DNA of 64,000 nucleotides from Arthrobacter citreus. GTDB taxonomy: Bacteria; Bacillota; Bacilli; Bacillales; Bacillaceae_G. The stretch spans positions 124,001 through 188,000 of the forward strand of contig CP053689.1 in assembly GCA_013200995.1 (NCBI GenBank). The letters run 5' to 3'. The notes below the pieces were generated by a model. It did not search any database. It was given only the letters and a program-made list of their open reading frames with translations, and was not told where the DNA came from. Shown in pieces: positions 25,681-34,183 of this stretch (the first letter of the stretch is position 1; each line of letters begins with the position of its first letter). Made by a program: the position numbers and the translations under genes.

Positions 25681-27009
25681 TTGGCTAAGCGTTTATTAAT
25701 ATTCCTATTTACTTTATTATTTTTGTTATTATCTCCAGTTTTAAGTGCTCATGCTTTGATTGTATATGAAGTAAAATCGGGGGATACTTTGAACAAAATA
25801 TCTAAACAATACAAATTGAATGTAAAAAGCTTGGCAAATCTAAATGGATTAGAACGGAATGATAAACTTGTAATTGGACAATCTATGATAATTCCTGGGT
25901 CTACTTATTATGTGAGACAAGGAGAAACTTTATGGGATATTGCATTTCGACATTCAATTACTATTAATTCATTGAAAAGTAAAAATAATATTACTAGCGA
26001 TGTAGTAATTCCAGGTCAAAAATTAATTATTCCTTCATCTCCTAAAACCACCATTTGGACCGGTAGTTACTTAATTCCTAAAGATAAAAAATCTAATAAA
26101 TGGATGATTGATTATTATAAAAAGTCACTGACAAGTATTTTTATATTTGAATATCACCCAACTTCTCAAGGAAAATTGATTAAAGTAAAAGAAAATCAAT
26201 CTAATCAGATTGCTTGGAAAAATCACATTTTTCCTTACGCTACATTAACTAATATTAGTAAAAAAGGTTTCGATCCTAACCTAGTGCATTCATTACTAAG
26301 TAAGACAGCAATGCGAAAAAAATTGGTAAATAACATCTATTCTCTTTTAGACAAAAATGATTATAAAGGAATAAGTATAGATTTTGAATCACTAAACCCT
26401 GAAGATAAGAATAATCTCAATTTATTTATGAAAGAATTATCTAAGAAACTTCATTCTTCAAAAATGGAAGTTTTAATGGCAATGCCACCAAAGGAAGCAA
26501 ATCATATTCCTCAATATTATGATGCTTATGATTATGATACCCTTGGTAAGTATGTTGATAAGATGTTTTTAATGACATATAACTGGCATTGGCCGAACAG
26601 TTCCTCCGGTCCAATTGCTCCATTAAATGAAGTGAGAAAAACTTTAAATTATGCTGTTTCAATTGTACCAAGATCAAAATTATTATTAGGAATACCTCAG
26701 TATGCCTACGATTGGCCTATTACTGGGGAAAAGCGAAAAGGTATCGCATATTCCACTCAAAATGCAATTAAAATGTATAAGAAATATGAAAGTGAAGTCT
26801 ACTTTGATCGGGAAACTTTATCACCAGCATTTCGTTACACTGATATTGATGGAATTATCCATGAGGTTTGGTTTGAAGATCCTCGAAGTTTACTAGCAAA
26901 ATTTCACCTTATAAAAGAATATGCTTTAGGAGGATTGGGGTGTTGGCATTTAGGTATTACAGCGCCTCAGACTGAACAATTAGTAATAAATGAATTTAAG
27001 ATTAAATAA
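25681..27009 (+). CDS. LysM-GH18 spore peptidoglycan glycosidase (YaaH/YdhD/SleL type), 442 aa
   Basis: Two N-terminal LysM repeats (YEVKSGDTLNKISKQY and YYVRQGETLWDIAFRH) bind peptidoglycan. A glycoside hydrolase 18 domain follows, with catalytic strand GISIDFESLNPED giving the acid residue of DxxxE-like motif, and MAMPPKE, LMTYNWHW, EVWFEDP. A hydrophobic N-terminus (about residues 3-24, ending SAHA) looks like a signal peptide. AAGGAGG supports TTG 25681. Relatives are N-acetylglucosaminidases of spore cortex turnover. A sporulation sigma promoter is likely but not assigned. Confidence 0.87.
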   Translation: MAKRLLIFLFTLLFLLLSPVLSAHALIVYEVKSGDTLNKISKQYKLNVKSLANLNGLERNDKLVIGQSMIIPGSTYYVRQGETLWDIAFRHSITINSLKSKNNITSDVVIPGQKLIIPSSPKTTIWTGSYLIPKDKKSNKWMIDYYKKSLTSIFIFEYHPTSQGKLIKVKENQSNQIAWKNHIFPYATLTNISKKGFDPNLVHSLLSKTAMRKKLVNNIYSLLDKNDYKGISIDFESLNPEDKNNLNLFMKELSKKLHSSKMEVLMAMPPKEANHIPQYYDAYDYDTLGKYVDKMFLMTYNWHWPNSSSGPIAPLNEVRKTLNYAVSIVPRSKLLLGIPQYAYDWPITGEKRKGIAYSTQNAIKMYKKYESEVYFDRETLSPAFRYTDIDGIIHEVWFEDPRSLLAKFHLIKEYALGGLGCWHLGITAPQTEQLVINEFKIK

Positions 27010-27013
27010 ATAT

Positions 27014-27046
27014 TAGCAGCCAATTTTTAAATGATTGGCTGTTTTT
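27014..27046 (+). terminator. terminator after the GH18 gene
   Basis: CAGCCAAT / ATTGGCTG stem followed by TTTTTTA. Confidence 0.85.
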
Positions 27047-27175
27047 TAGGCTATTTAAATTAAATGTTTCAAAATCACCAAATCTCTCCAAAGTAAATAT
27101 ATGTTCATATTTATTGGGCATTCGGCTTTCTTCTCTTCAATTAACTTATATTCTTATCAAAATTATATCATTTCC

Positions 27176-27209
27176 TTATGCAACTTAAGCATCAGTTAGT
27201 TGAAGTATA
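27176..27209. repeat. B half-site without A
   Basis: TATGCAACTTAAGCATCAG then TTAGTTGAAG. Confidence 0.7.
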
Positions 27210-27245
27210 ATTCTTCACAATCCTTAATAACTATGGATGGAATCT

Positions 27246-27710
27246 TTAAATTTTCCCTGCCATTCTAACAACTTTCCCATCCATCTCAGTTTTTATCTGC
27301 TTCATTCTGTTTTTCTTATAGAATGCAATGGCTTGTTTATTCGTTGAAGAAACACGAAGATGGTATTCGCTAACATTATTGGTTTCAAAGAAGTTAATTG
27401 CATAAACGTGTAAAAGGGAACCTAAACCCTCTCCTCGTTTTTCGGGGATAAGATAATAAAGATTGACATAACCAATTACTTTCCCATCATATTCCTTTAC
27501 AGTTAGTTCGAGTTGACCGATTGGAATATCGTTTTCTACAACTAACACAAAGCCATTAGGGTTTTGTGAGGACTGTTGTTGCAACCAATTTAGATATTGG
27601 TTTTCATCCCCAAAATCTTTATCTGTACCAAAACTAACTATGAAAGAATCTCTACGAAAAGGAATTACATAATCCTTGTGTATGCTAATATCAATTGGCA
27701 CAAACTCCAT
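27246..27710 (-). CDS. GNAT-family N-acetyltransferase, 154 aa
   Basis: Transfers an acyl group from acyl-CoA to an amine. Motif A: YYLIPEKRGEGLGSLL (R/Q-x-x-G-x-G/A pyrophosphate loop) and the C-terminal FYKKNRM helix. Substrate unknown. GTGGGAGG before the ATG at 27710. Single-gene leftward cassette. Confidence 0.85.
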   Translation of the reverse strand: MEFVPIDISIHKDYVIPFRRDSFIVSFGTDKDFGDENQYLNWLQQQSSQNPNGFVLVVENDIPIGQLELTVKEYDGKVIGYVNLYYLIPEKRGEGLGSLLHVYAINFFETNNVSEYHLRVSSTNKQAIAFYKKNRMKQIKTEMDGKVVRMAGKI

Positions 27711-27777
27711 TATCCTCCCACCTCTTTGACTACGAAATATTAATTCCCCATATGTGTGCTTTAGGTCTCATATTTAA

Positions 27778-27873
27778 TCCTTCTTCAAGTAACCTGCCAT
27801 ATACTGCAATAAAAAACGAGCTGCATATAAGCAGATCGTGTTATGCAACTAATGCATGATTTAGTTTAATAAG
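27778..27873. repeat. complete cassette site (A, terminator, B), 96 bp
   Basis: A: TTCAAGTAACCTGCC and ACTGCAATAA. Terminator (minus strand): GATCTGCTTATATGCAGCTC then GTTTTTT, a family shared with 51305 and 51975. B: CAACTAATGCATGAT and TTAGTTTAATAAG. Confidence 0.85.
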
Positions 27874-27878
27874 CAGTA

Positions 27879-27907
27879 AAAAAAGACCTTCATATAAAGA
27901 TCCACTT
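27879..27907 (-). terminator. terminator after the 27909 gene
   Basis: Minus strand: GGATCTTTATATGAAGGTC then TTTTTTT, immediately after the stop of 27909-28277. Confidence 0.65.
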
Positions 27908-27908
27908 T

Positions 27909-28277
27909 TTATTGCTGTAAAGATTTTTTACGCACAAATAATCCAATGAAAATACCAATAAACGCAGGAATCATCCATGATGATCCATTAAAAAATGATC
28001 GATCCAATGCAACTATATTTAACAGGCCGTTATATAGAAATATAAAAAGCATCATAAGCAGAGAACCAATCCATTTATCATTTGGTTTCGTGTTATGTTT
28101 CTTCCTCTTTTTCCCCATGAATCTAATAACCAATAATGCAAACAGTATAAATATAAATAAAGACAATGTTAAAAGTAATGAAGCTGAATTATCTAGTTTT
28201 ATCCAAGTAAAAAAAATAAGAAATCCTACAGTCACTACAGCCATTATTACTGTTTCAATTCGCTCATACTTATTCAT
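27909..28277 (-). CDS. hypothetical membrane protein, 122 aa
   Basis: Four hydrophobic segments (IMAVVTVGFLIFFTWI, LLLTLSLFIFILFALLVI, LLMMLFIFLYNGLLNIV and the C-terminal helix). The C-terminus FVRKKSLQQ is basic and cytoplasmic. AAAGGGGAAAAG ribosome binding site. No known family. Confidence 0.6.
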   Translation of the reverse strand: MNKYERIETVIMAVVTVGFLIFFTWIKLDNSASLLLTLSLFIFILFALLVIRFMGKKRKKHNTKPNDKWIGSLLMMLFIFLYNGLLNIVALDRSFFNGSSWMIPAFIGIFIGLFVRKKSLQQ

Positions 28278-28356
28278 ACTTTTCCCCTTTGATTGTAATT
28301 TCTTAAGTTAAGTTACTATTATTATTTATTCTATTCCCTAATCAAGAAGTCCTTTT

Positions 28357-28450
28357 CTTATGCAACTAAACTGCCATTTTGTTGCATAAAAAATGGACTG
28401 CCAAAGCAGCCCAGCATAATACAACTAATGCATTCTCTAGTTGTTTAATA
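28357..28450. repeat. complete cassette site (A, terminator, B), 94 bp
   Basis: A: CAACTAAACTGCCATTT and TGTTGCATAA. Terminator: GGCTGCTTTGGCAGTCC family. B: CAACTAATGCATTCT and CTAGTTGTTTAATA (right arm worn). Confidence 0.88.
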
Positions 28451-28501
28451 TACACTTAATATCGAAGCGAATTCTGACTGAATTACACCTAGACTTAACA
28501 A

Positions 28502-28777
28502 TTAGCATTTTACATAAATGATTGTTAAACTACCAGGATTGACGACATTATAGTCTACGATACGGAATCCTTTATTAAATAAGCATCTATTTACTTCTAC
28601 AAAAGACATGACTCCTTGAGGAAAACAAGCACCAGAAGCTACTATATTACTTTGGAATACATCTATAAATGAATCAGAAATTGGAATCCATCGTAGAGTA
28701 ACTGTATCTCCTGAACATTTATTTTTAAGAGCTCGTCCCATTTCCATACTTGATTCTGAACATTTACAATTTCCCAT
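28502..28777 (-). CDS. Cys-containing spore-surface-like protein, 91 aa
   Basis: Starts MGNCKCSESSMEMGRA, with a conserved core CSGDTVTLRW, VASGACFPQGV and a C-terminal YVKC. The cysteines (two near the N-terminus, one in the core, one at the end) suggest disulfide cross-linking between subunits, as in small spore coat or endospore appendage proteins. I cannot confirm the family. GAGGTGAATTTG before ATG 28777. Paralogue of 28871-29149, which lies upstream in the same direction. Confidence 0.6.
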   Translation of the reverse strand: MGNCKCSESSMEMGRALKNKCSGDTVTLRWIPISDSFIDVFQSNIVASGACFPQGVMSFVEVNRCLFNKGFRIVDYNVVNPGSLTIIYVKC

Positions 28778-28870
28778 CAAATTCACCTCACACATTTATA
28801 TGGCATTATTTTAAACTAGTCCCAAAGAGAGACGACTTTTATAATATAAGATTTTCCTACTACAAAATAA

Positions 28871-29149
28871 TTAACATTTTACATAAATGATTGCCAATCT
28901 ACCAGGCTCGATGACAACATCAGAAGCTACGATACGAAAACCTTTATTAATTAAGCATTCATTTACTTCGACAAAAGACGTTACTCCTTGAGGAAAACAA
29001 GCACCAGAAGCTAATATACTACTTTGAAAAAGACTTAAAAATGTATTAGTAGTTGGATCCCATTCTAAAGTAACCGTATCTCCTGAACATCCATTTTCAT
29101 GGGCTTGTTTATGTTCAGACTTTGGTTTTGAATCTTTATCTTTTCCCAC
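28871..29149 (-). CDS. Cys-containing spore-surface-like protein, paralogue, 92 aa
   Basis: Same core as 28502: CSGDTVTLEWDPTTNTF, LASGACFPQGVTSF and IIYVKC. The N-terminus MGKDKDSKPKSEHKQ lacks the CxC pair of the paralogue. GTG 29149 aligns with the paralogue start and has GAGGTGAG six bases upstream; an earlier GTG at 29158 lies within the ribosome binding site. A tandem pair suggests co-assembly. Confidence 0.6.
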   Translation of the reverse strand: MGKDKDSKPKSEHKQAHENGCSGDTVTLEWDPTTNTFLSLFQSSILASGACFPQGVTSFVEVNECLINKGFRIVASDVVIEPGRLAIIYVKC

Positions 29150-29239
29150 AAAGCTCACCTCATTTATTATTGATGTTTCATTATATTAAACTTGACCATG
29201 AGTGTGACATTATTTACTAAATATCCGCCTTGACGCTAA

Positions 29240-29332
29240 TCAGCAATAAAAAAGCATTCGTTAGTCAGCCATGAATCCTCAGATTCACAACATTGAAAGG
29301 AAGTTTAAATCTTTACCCCATAGTAGTTGAAT
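29240..29332. repeat. cassette site with the 66-bp insert in B
   Basis: GCATTCGTTAGTCAG then the insert with hairpin TGAATC CTCA GATTCA, then GTAGTTGAATAAG. A is eroded. Matches the insert at 7472-7535 at most positions. Confidence 0.7.
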
Positions 29333-29518
29333 AAGATAGGAAAGGGCTGTCTAAATTGACATTACTTTTTTCAAATATTAAATATCAATAGTTTTCATTA
29401 ACAGAGCCTACTTTTTATATGTATTTATAGTCAATAAACCTATTAAAATGCGAGTCAGGCTAACTACCACATAACTTTAATAAAAGATTTTCGGTGCAAA
29501 AGTTGAGTCAATAATGAT
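29333..29518. other. intergenic, nothing recognised
   Basis: About 190 bp between the 29240-29332 site and the terminator at 29519. It starts GGAAAGGGCTGTCTAAATTG, which resembles some IS ends, but no partner end or transposase is seen. Confidence 0.3.
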
Positions 29519-29562
29519 TAAAAAAAGGATAACTCGTCCGTTCTAGACTTGTTATCCTTTTT
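29519..29562. terminator. terminator after the MerR gene
   Basis: AAAAAAGGATAAC, loop, GTTATCCTTTTT; symmetrical A/T runs make it usable in both directions. Confidence 0.85.
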
Positions 29563-29576
29563 CCACTTGTAAAGTG

Positions 29577-29957
29577 TTAATGTGATATATCTTCATTTGT
29601 AAGATTGTTGAGAAAATCAATCTTCTTATCAAGTTTTTTAATTATATCCTTTAATTCAATTTTTTTTGTAATGATTTCCTTTCTGTAATTTTCCATAAAA
29701 GCTTTCCGAGCCTCGACACTAGAAGTTTTGCTACCGTGAGAATTTTGAAATTGAAGCATATCTTGAATGGATACACCTATCGAACGCAAATAACCGATTA
29801 ATGTAAACCAATCTAGATCAGTCTGCTTATAAATTCTGTACCCGTTTTGATCACGAACAATCTCACCGACTAATCCAATTTTTTCATAATAACGCAATGT
29901 ATCAATACTCATATTCAGTTTTTTTGCAGCTTCTTTAATATGATAGAATTTTTTCAT
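29577..29957 (-). CDS. MerR-family transcriptional regulator, 126 aa
   Basis: N-terminal MerR helix-turn-helix: YHIKEAAKKLNMSIDTLRYYEKIGLV, wing with DQNGYRIY, then a coiled coil (about residues 75-120). No cysteine pattern for metal sensing; the type is like stress- or ligand-sensing regulators. Divergent from the SDR gene 90 bp away, which it probably controls. Confidence 0.87.
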   Translation of the reverse strand: MKKFYHIKEAAKKLNMSIDTLRYYEKIGLVGEIVRDQNGYRIYKQTDLDWFTLIGYLRSIGVSIQDMLQFQNSHGSKTSSVEARKAFMENYRKEIITKKIELKDIIKKLDKKIDFLNNLTNEDISH

Positions 29958-30046
29958 GAAATAAATATAACATAATCTCTTGCTATGGAGTGAACTCTAT
30001 CCTATATACTTCACTATATATTGATGGAAGAAATGAGGGAGAGTAA

Positions 30047-30907
30047 ATGAAAAAACAATATACAAGTATGAACGATAAAATTGTTCTGGTTTCAGGAGGT
30101 ACTTCTGGGGTAGGAAAAGCTGCAGCGATTGGAATCGCAAGGTTAGGGGCTAAGATTGTAATAATTAGTAGAACAAAAGAGAGAGGAATCAAAGCACTTA
30201 AGGAAATAGCACGTACAACGGGTAATAATCAAGGTGAATATATTCTGGGAGACTTATCTTTATATAGAAATGTGAAAAAAATTGCAGATGTTTGTCAAGA
30301 AAGATATCCGCGTATAGATGTTTTAGTTAATGCGGCAGGAGCCATCATAACCAAATCAGCTCGAACATCTGAGGGAATTGATCAAAGTCTAGCCATTAAT
30401 TACTTTAGTCATTTTTGGTTAGCGACAGAGCTAGTAAATCTTTTAGAAAAAAGTGAAAATGGCCGGATTATAACGGTAACCGGTCAACCGATTTTTGTAA
30501 AATATTCTCCCATTATTATTCCTACTGAAGACATGTCAAAGAAAGAAATGAAGAAGCTTGCTTCTTTGGGAACTCTTGCTATGAAAATATTGTTCACGAA
30601 GGCTTTGTCCAAAAGATTAGCAAATACCAATGTAATTGCCAATACTTTTCATCCAGGCTTTGTGCAATCTGAGCTGGGAAGAGATTTACCTTTTCTTCTA
30701 AAATTGATAGGAAATTCCTTGAACTTCATAGGTGTTCGTGAATTAGAAATAGGGAAATTTTTGGCTTCGGCAGCCTCTATTGCAAAAGTGACAGATTCAT
30801 TTTTTGATAATAAAGGTAAACGGATTGATTTACCAAGTAAAAAATATAATGATGACTATGCTGAACGGATTTGGGTATATAGCATGAATGTTACAGAAAA
30901 AATTTAA
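30047..30907 (+). CDS. short-chain dehydrogenase/reductase, 286 aa
   Basis: NAD(P)-dependent SDR with the TGxxxGxG-like nucleotide motif VSGGTSGVGKAAAIG and a basic residue in SRTKERG that suggests NADPH. NAAGA (VLVNAAGAI) is conserved. The usual catalytic Ser-Tyr-x3-Lys is not canonical: after GRIITVTGQ the Tyr/Lys helix is replaced by LAMKILFTKALSKR, where a Lys but no Tyr lies at the expected spacing. The enzyme may be atypical, of the retinol dehydrogenase-like type seen next to MerR regulators. Confidence 0.82.
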   Translation: MKKQYTSMNDKIVLVSGGTSGVGKAAAIGIARLGAKIVIISRTKERGIKALKEIARTTGNNQGEYILGDLSLYRNVKKIADVCQERYPRIDVLVNAAGAIITKSARTSEGIDQSLAINYFSHFWLATELVNLLEKSENGRIITVTGQPIFVKYSPIIIPTEDMSKKEMKKLASLGTLAMKILFTKALSKRLANTNVIANTFHPGFVQSELGRDLPFLLKLIGNSLNFIGVRELEIGKFLASAASIAKVTDSFFDNKGKRIDLPSKKYNDDYAERIWVYSMNVTEKI

Positions 30908-31058
30908 AAAAGAGATATAGAAATGTTTAAGGCACCTATAATGTAGGTTCCTTAAACTTTATAGGATTATTTTCTTGTCCCTACATGCACTCTCGCTTCA
31001 ATCTCATTTATAGCGCCACCTCTTTCAATGAATAAAAAAATCTACTTTTATAAGTTTT

Positions 31059-31115
31059 CTTATGCAACTATTCTGCCATTTAGTTTAAGTGAAGTGATTC
31101 ACAAATAAACTTAAA
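31059..31115. repeat. array 1 right boundary: lone A half-site with conserved extension
   Basis: A: CAACTATTCTGCCATTTAG followed by TTTAAGTGAAGTGATTCAC and AAATAAACTTAAATC. The extension forms an inverted repeat (TTTAAGT / ACTTAAA). A similar extension follows the last A at 60918. Being upstream of all leftward cassettes, it occupies the attI-like place of the array. Confidence 0.65.
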
Positions 31116-31266
31116 TCAGTATCTCTATTCTTAGTGTTTTCTCCACATCAAGCCTATACAAAAGTGTAAACTTTCTCTAATTAGCCATGTGATTGGTATC
31201 ATCATTACATCTATCACTGTTTTCATTCCCGGCGATCCCCCAAAATAAAAAATCGGAAATAACTAA
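31116..31266. other. intergenic, nothing recognised
   Basis: No ORF with a ribosome binding site and no further array site. Confidence 0.3.
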
Positions 31267-31305
31267 ACAAAAAAAGAAGTTATCTAATAAATAGAAACTT
31301 CTCTC
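31267..31305 (-). terminator. terminator of the SASP gene
   Basis: Minus strand: AGAAGTTTC, loop, AACTTCT then TTTTTT. Confidence 0.75.
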
Positions 31306-31325
31306 TTATTACACTTATTTATATA

Positions 31326-31526
31326 CTATCCAGAATACCCACCTAAGCTTTGTTCGGCCATTTGAACTAAACGTTTAGTAATCTCTCCACCTACTGAACC
31401 ATTTGAACGAGCTGTTGAATCTGGACCTAAATGTACTCCAAATTCTGTTGCAATTTCCCACTTCATTTGCTCAATTGCGGATGAAGCATTTTGTGTAGCA
31501 TATTGATTTGAAGAGTTTTTTGCCAT
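31326..31526 (-). CDS. sasP-like: small acid-soluble spore protein, alpha/beta type, 66 aa
   Basis: Coats and protects DNA in the dormant spore. Conserved elements: [11 protein letters not shown] with the germination protease site (W-E-I-A-x-E-F), and [16 protein letters not shown] near the C-terminus. Full length for the family. AAGGAGC before the ATG. Monocistronic, expected to be under forespore sigma G. Chromosomes usually carry several; a plasmid copy is unusual but known in Bacillus. Confidence 0.95.
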   Translation of the reverse strand: MAKNSSNQYATQNASSAIEQMKWEIATEFGVHLGPDSTARSNGSVGGEITKRLVQMAEQSLGGYSG

Positions 31527-31802
31527 TATTTTAGCTCCTTATAAATATTATTTGTCTGATATTATTATCAGATTGGAGTTAGTATTACTCAAAAATTAAT
31601 AACTATTCAAATTATCATAAAATTACTAGGAATGGTCTACAACAGTATGAAAAACTCGAATTACAGTCCACCCTTTTATAGAGATTCCCTATAAAAAAAG
31701 CCTGTATAGATTCATTGTTTCAGATTTCTTATCTAGTTTGACAATAGCCACAATAGCAAGCTTTTGTTTACCATACCGGAATAAAATTACCTAAATATTG
31801 AC
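31527..31802. other. intergenic, nothing recognised
   Basis: Upstream region of the SASP gene. A forespore promoter is expected here but I cannot place its -35 and -10 with confidence. Confidence 0.3.
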
Positions 31803-31842
31803 TAAAAAAAATGAACTGTTTCAATTGTCAGCTCATTACATT
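31803..31842 (-). terminator. terminator of the conjugation-like operon
   Basis: Minus strand: GAGCTGACAA, loop, CAGTTC then ATTTTTTTT, after the stop of 31849-32049. Confidence 0.7.
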
Positions 31843-31848
31843 TTTATG

Positions 31849-32049
31849 TTAAATTATTTTATATCTTCTATTTTTACCAGAAGGAGCTTCCAATTTACCT
31901 TCGCTAACAAATTCTCTCATGATCTGAACTATTTCTCCCATATCACCACCTACTACTTTTAAGATTGCACGTAGCCTAGTTTCACTTGTACGATTGATAA
32001 ATTTCCATATCAGTTCCTTCTTTGTAGGTGGCGTATTAGATATTGGCAA
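31849..32049 (-). CDS. small winged-helix DNA-binding protein, 66 aa
   Basis: Compact winged-helix pattern: KKELIWKFINR, TRLRAILKVVGGDMGEIVQIMREF, wing SGKNRRYKII. TTG start, 25 bp after the FtsK-like gene, so probably the last gene of that operon. FtsK proteins often carry a separate winged-helix DNA-guiding domain; this one could serve such a purpose, or repress the operon. Both are inference. Confidence 0.55.
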   Translation of the reverse strand: MPISNTPPTKKELIWKFINRTSETRLRAILKVVGGDMGEIVQIMREFVSEGKLEAPSGKNRRYKII

Positions 32050-32074
32050 TGAGTAGTTTTGTTTTTCTTGAATG

Positions 32075-33886
32075 CTATTTGAAGTGACAAGTTGCTCTTA
32101 TTGCTTCTACTTCACTTTCCGTTGGGGCGACAAGACAGCTTTGTATACGCATAAAGTTTTCCTTACCTTCTAATTGAGCAACACTATCACCTTTTCCCAT
32201 AAGTACGAATGGTGGCTTTCCATCCAGCACGGTTTTGTAATCATGCATACTAGTAAGTCTAAATACAACTCGACTTGGGAGATTTGCTTTGACTAAACCT
32301 GATACCACATTAACTGATGGTCTTTGAGTGCAAATACACAAAAAGATTCCTGCAGCTCGGCTTTTTTGTGCTAATAAACAGACATAATTTTCAACTGATT
32401 TATCAAATAGAAAAAGGTCTGTATACTCATCTATTATGACAACGATGTTCTTTATAATATGCCCTTTCTTACGATAATGACTAATATTGCGAACTTTTTC
32501 TTTTTTAAACAATTCGTATCGTTTTTCCATTTCAAGTACTAAAGAATTTAATAAATTGATTGCTTCAGATGATTTAGTTATTACTTTTTCGACTAGTGGA
32601 GAATCTTCAAAAGGTGAAAATTCAACTTGTTTAGGATCTATCAAATATAGCAATAGTTCTTCTGGTTTCTTTGTGACATGAAAGAATACAAGTAATGTAG
32701 TAAGGAAAACACTTTTACCAGCACCAGTTGCTCCTGCAACGAGCAAATGCGAGATCCTTCCAAAATCATCGAAAACTGGATTTCCTAACATATCTACTCC
32801 TAAGAATATTGGTACTTGGTAAGTTGAAAAATCTTCTTTTGTTTTACTTAATGCGTCTCCTAATGTAACTATACTTCTCTCCTTCCGCTGAATTGAGATG
32901 CGAATTGTATTTGGTTTATTCCCTCCTTCTATACTTAAGTATGTTAAGCCTAATGCTACTCGTAAGTCTTCTGCTAAATTACTGATAGTAGTATATTTTA
33001 GGTTGTTCAACTGAAAATGATATTGATCCAAAGTCGGACCTATTTGTATAGAAAGATATGAAATACCGCCTTTACTATTCAAAGAGTTAAAAGCGGTAAG
33101 AATTTGATTCGAGTAATCTTCTGTCTTTTCTATTTCGATTGATTTAGATAATGGTAAAATTGAATACTGTGGTGGTAGATTCACCTGTTGTACGTCATTA
33201 AACGTGTTTTTGATTGGTGTATAAGGCAATAGTAACGGTTGAACGGCCCCCTTTACTTGTGGAGCAATTTGCCACTGACTTAATTCATTTTCATACATGA
33301 TATTACTATTAAGATAAAAGAAACTAGAAGATTTACTTTCCTTCCTTACTTTCCATTCACCGAATAGCTTATGTAATCGGTGAAAGACACATGGAGAACA
33401 GGAGAAAGTGATACTTACGCGGTAATGTAAACCTATTGCCTTTTCCTCCATACCATCAATTAATGCTCTTTCACTACTACTAATCTTCTCAATGACTTTT
33501 CGTTGAACGATCCGTATTGGAAGAATTAAAGATGGTGTATCGATCCCCTTCTTGAATAAATCACAAAGGTCTAATAAATGTTGCTGCATCTTCATATGGC
33601 ATCTTTTAGCATGAACACTAATGATTAAGCCTTCTCCTTCTCTTAGTATGGCTTGCACTTCTTGCCAATTAGGAACAGAAAAGGGTAAACAAGCTGACAG
33701 CGAATTGATAAAGCTCCCTTTTACTTCATATGAAGTTTCATCTCCGTCAACTTGTTTCCCCCACTTACTATAAGCATTTGAGATTAAACTACTTTTCGTA
33801 ATATGATGTACAACCTTTCGTTCATCGCCAGTAGCAGTCCTATACCAAGACTTCTTTAAAACTTCATCGTAAGGAATACATTTCAT
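32075..33886 (-). CDS. FtsK/SpoIIIE-family DNA translocase, 603 aa
   Basis: The motor domain is at the C-terminal half: Walker A GATGAGKSV (about residue 385), Walker B NIVVIIDEYTDL, sensor CTQRPSVNVVSG and the arginine-finger region LPSRVVFRLT. No N-terminal transmembrane helices are obvious, so it differs from chromosomal FtsK/SpoIIIE and resembles the translocases of Gram-positive conjugative and mobilisable elements. It probably pumps plasmid DNA through the channel formed by the two membrane proteins encoded upstream (34184, 35302). No relaxase is visible in the window. Confidence 0.85.
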   Translation of the reverse strand: MKCIPYDEVLKKSWYRTATGDERKVVHHITKSSLISNAYSKWGKQVDGDETSYEVKGSFINSLSACLPFSVPNWQEVQAILREGEGLIISVHAKRCHMKMQQHLLDLCDLFKKGIDTPSLILPIRIVQRKVIEKISSSERALIDGMEEKAIGLHYRVSITFSCSPCVFHRLHKLFGEWKVRKESKSSSFFYLNSNIMYENELSQWQIAPQVKGAVQPLLLPYTPIKNTFNDVQQVNLPPQYSILPLSKSIEIEKTEDYSNQILTAFNSLNSKGGISYLSIQIGPTLDQYHFQLNNLKYTTISNLAEDLRVALGLTYLSIEGGNKPNTIRISIQRKERSIVTLGDALSKTKEDFSTYQVPIFLGVDMLGNPVFDDFGRISHLLVAGATGAGKSVFLTTLLVFFHVTKKPEELLLYLIDPKQVEFSPFEDSPLVEKVITKSSEAINLLNSLVLEMEKRYELFKKEKVRNISHYRKKGHIIKNIVVIIDEYTDLFLFDKSVENYVCLLAQKSRAAGIFLCICTQRPSVNVVSGLVKANLPSRVVFRLTSMHDYKTVLDGKPPFVLMGKGDSVAQLEGKENFMRIQSCLVAPTESEVEAIRATCHFK

Positions 33887-33981
33887 ATGATATCACCTAG
33901 TTATTTAATCGTTTAGTCACTAAATGTAGCAAATACAAAGTGTTCAAAATGATAAAACTCGTATTAATCAATAGGATCATT

Positions 33982-34179
33982 TCAAACATAATCAATTCCA
34001 ACTTGTTTCATGATAGAAGGTACATTATGATCACTGCCAATATTAATCGCAAACTTCTTTCTTTTTGTTTCGTAGACTAAAATGACATCGTAATTCTGAA
34101 TTTCATCACTATTTTGCACTTTTAATCTTGGATACTTTTCTCTAAATGCAGCTCCTAAATAATACTTCACCTTAATCAC
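33982..34179 (-). CDS. small hypothetical protein of the operon, 65 aa
   Basis: Basic N-terminal half (MIKVKYYLGAAFREKYPRLKV), not recognised. The AGGAG ribosome binding site overlaps the stop codon of the upstream membrane gene, so it is translationally coupled. Confidence 0.55.
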   Translation of the reverse strand: MIKVKYYLGAAFREKYPRLKVQNSDEIQNYDVILVYETKRKKFAINIGSDHNVPSIMKQVGIDYV

Positions 34180-34183
34180 ACTC

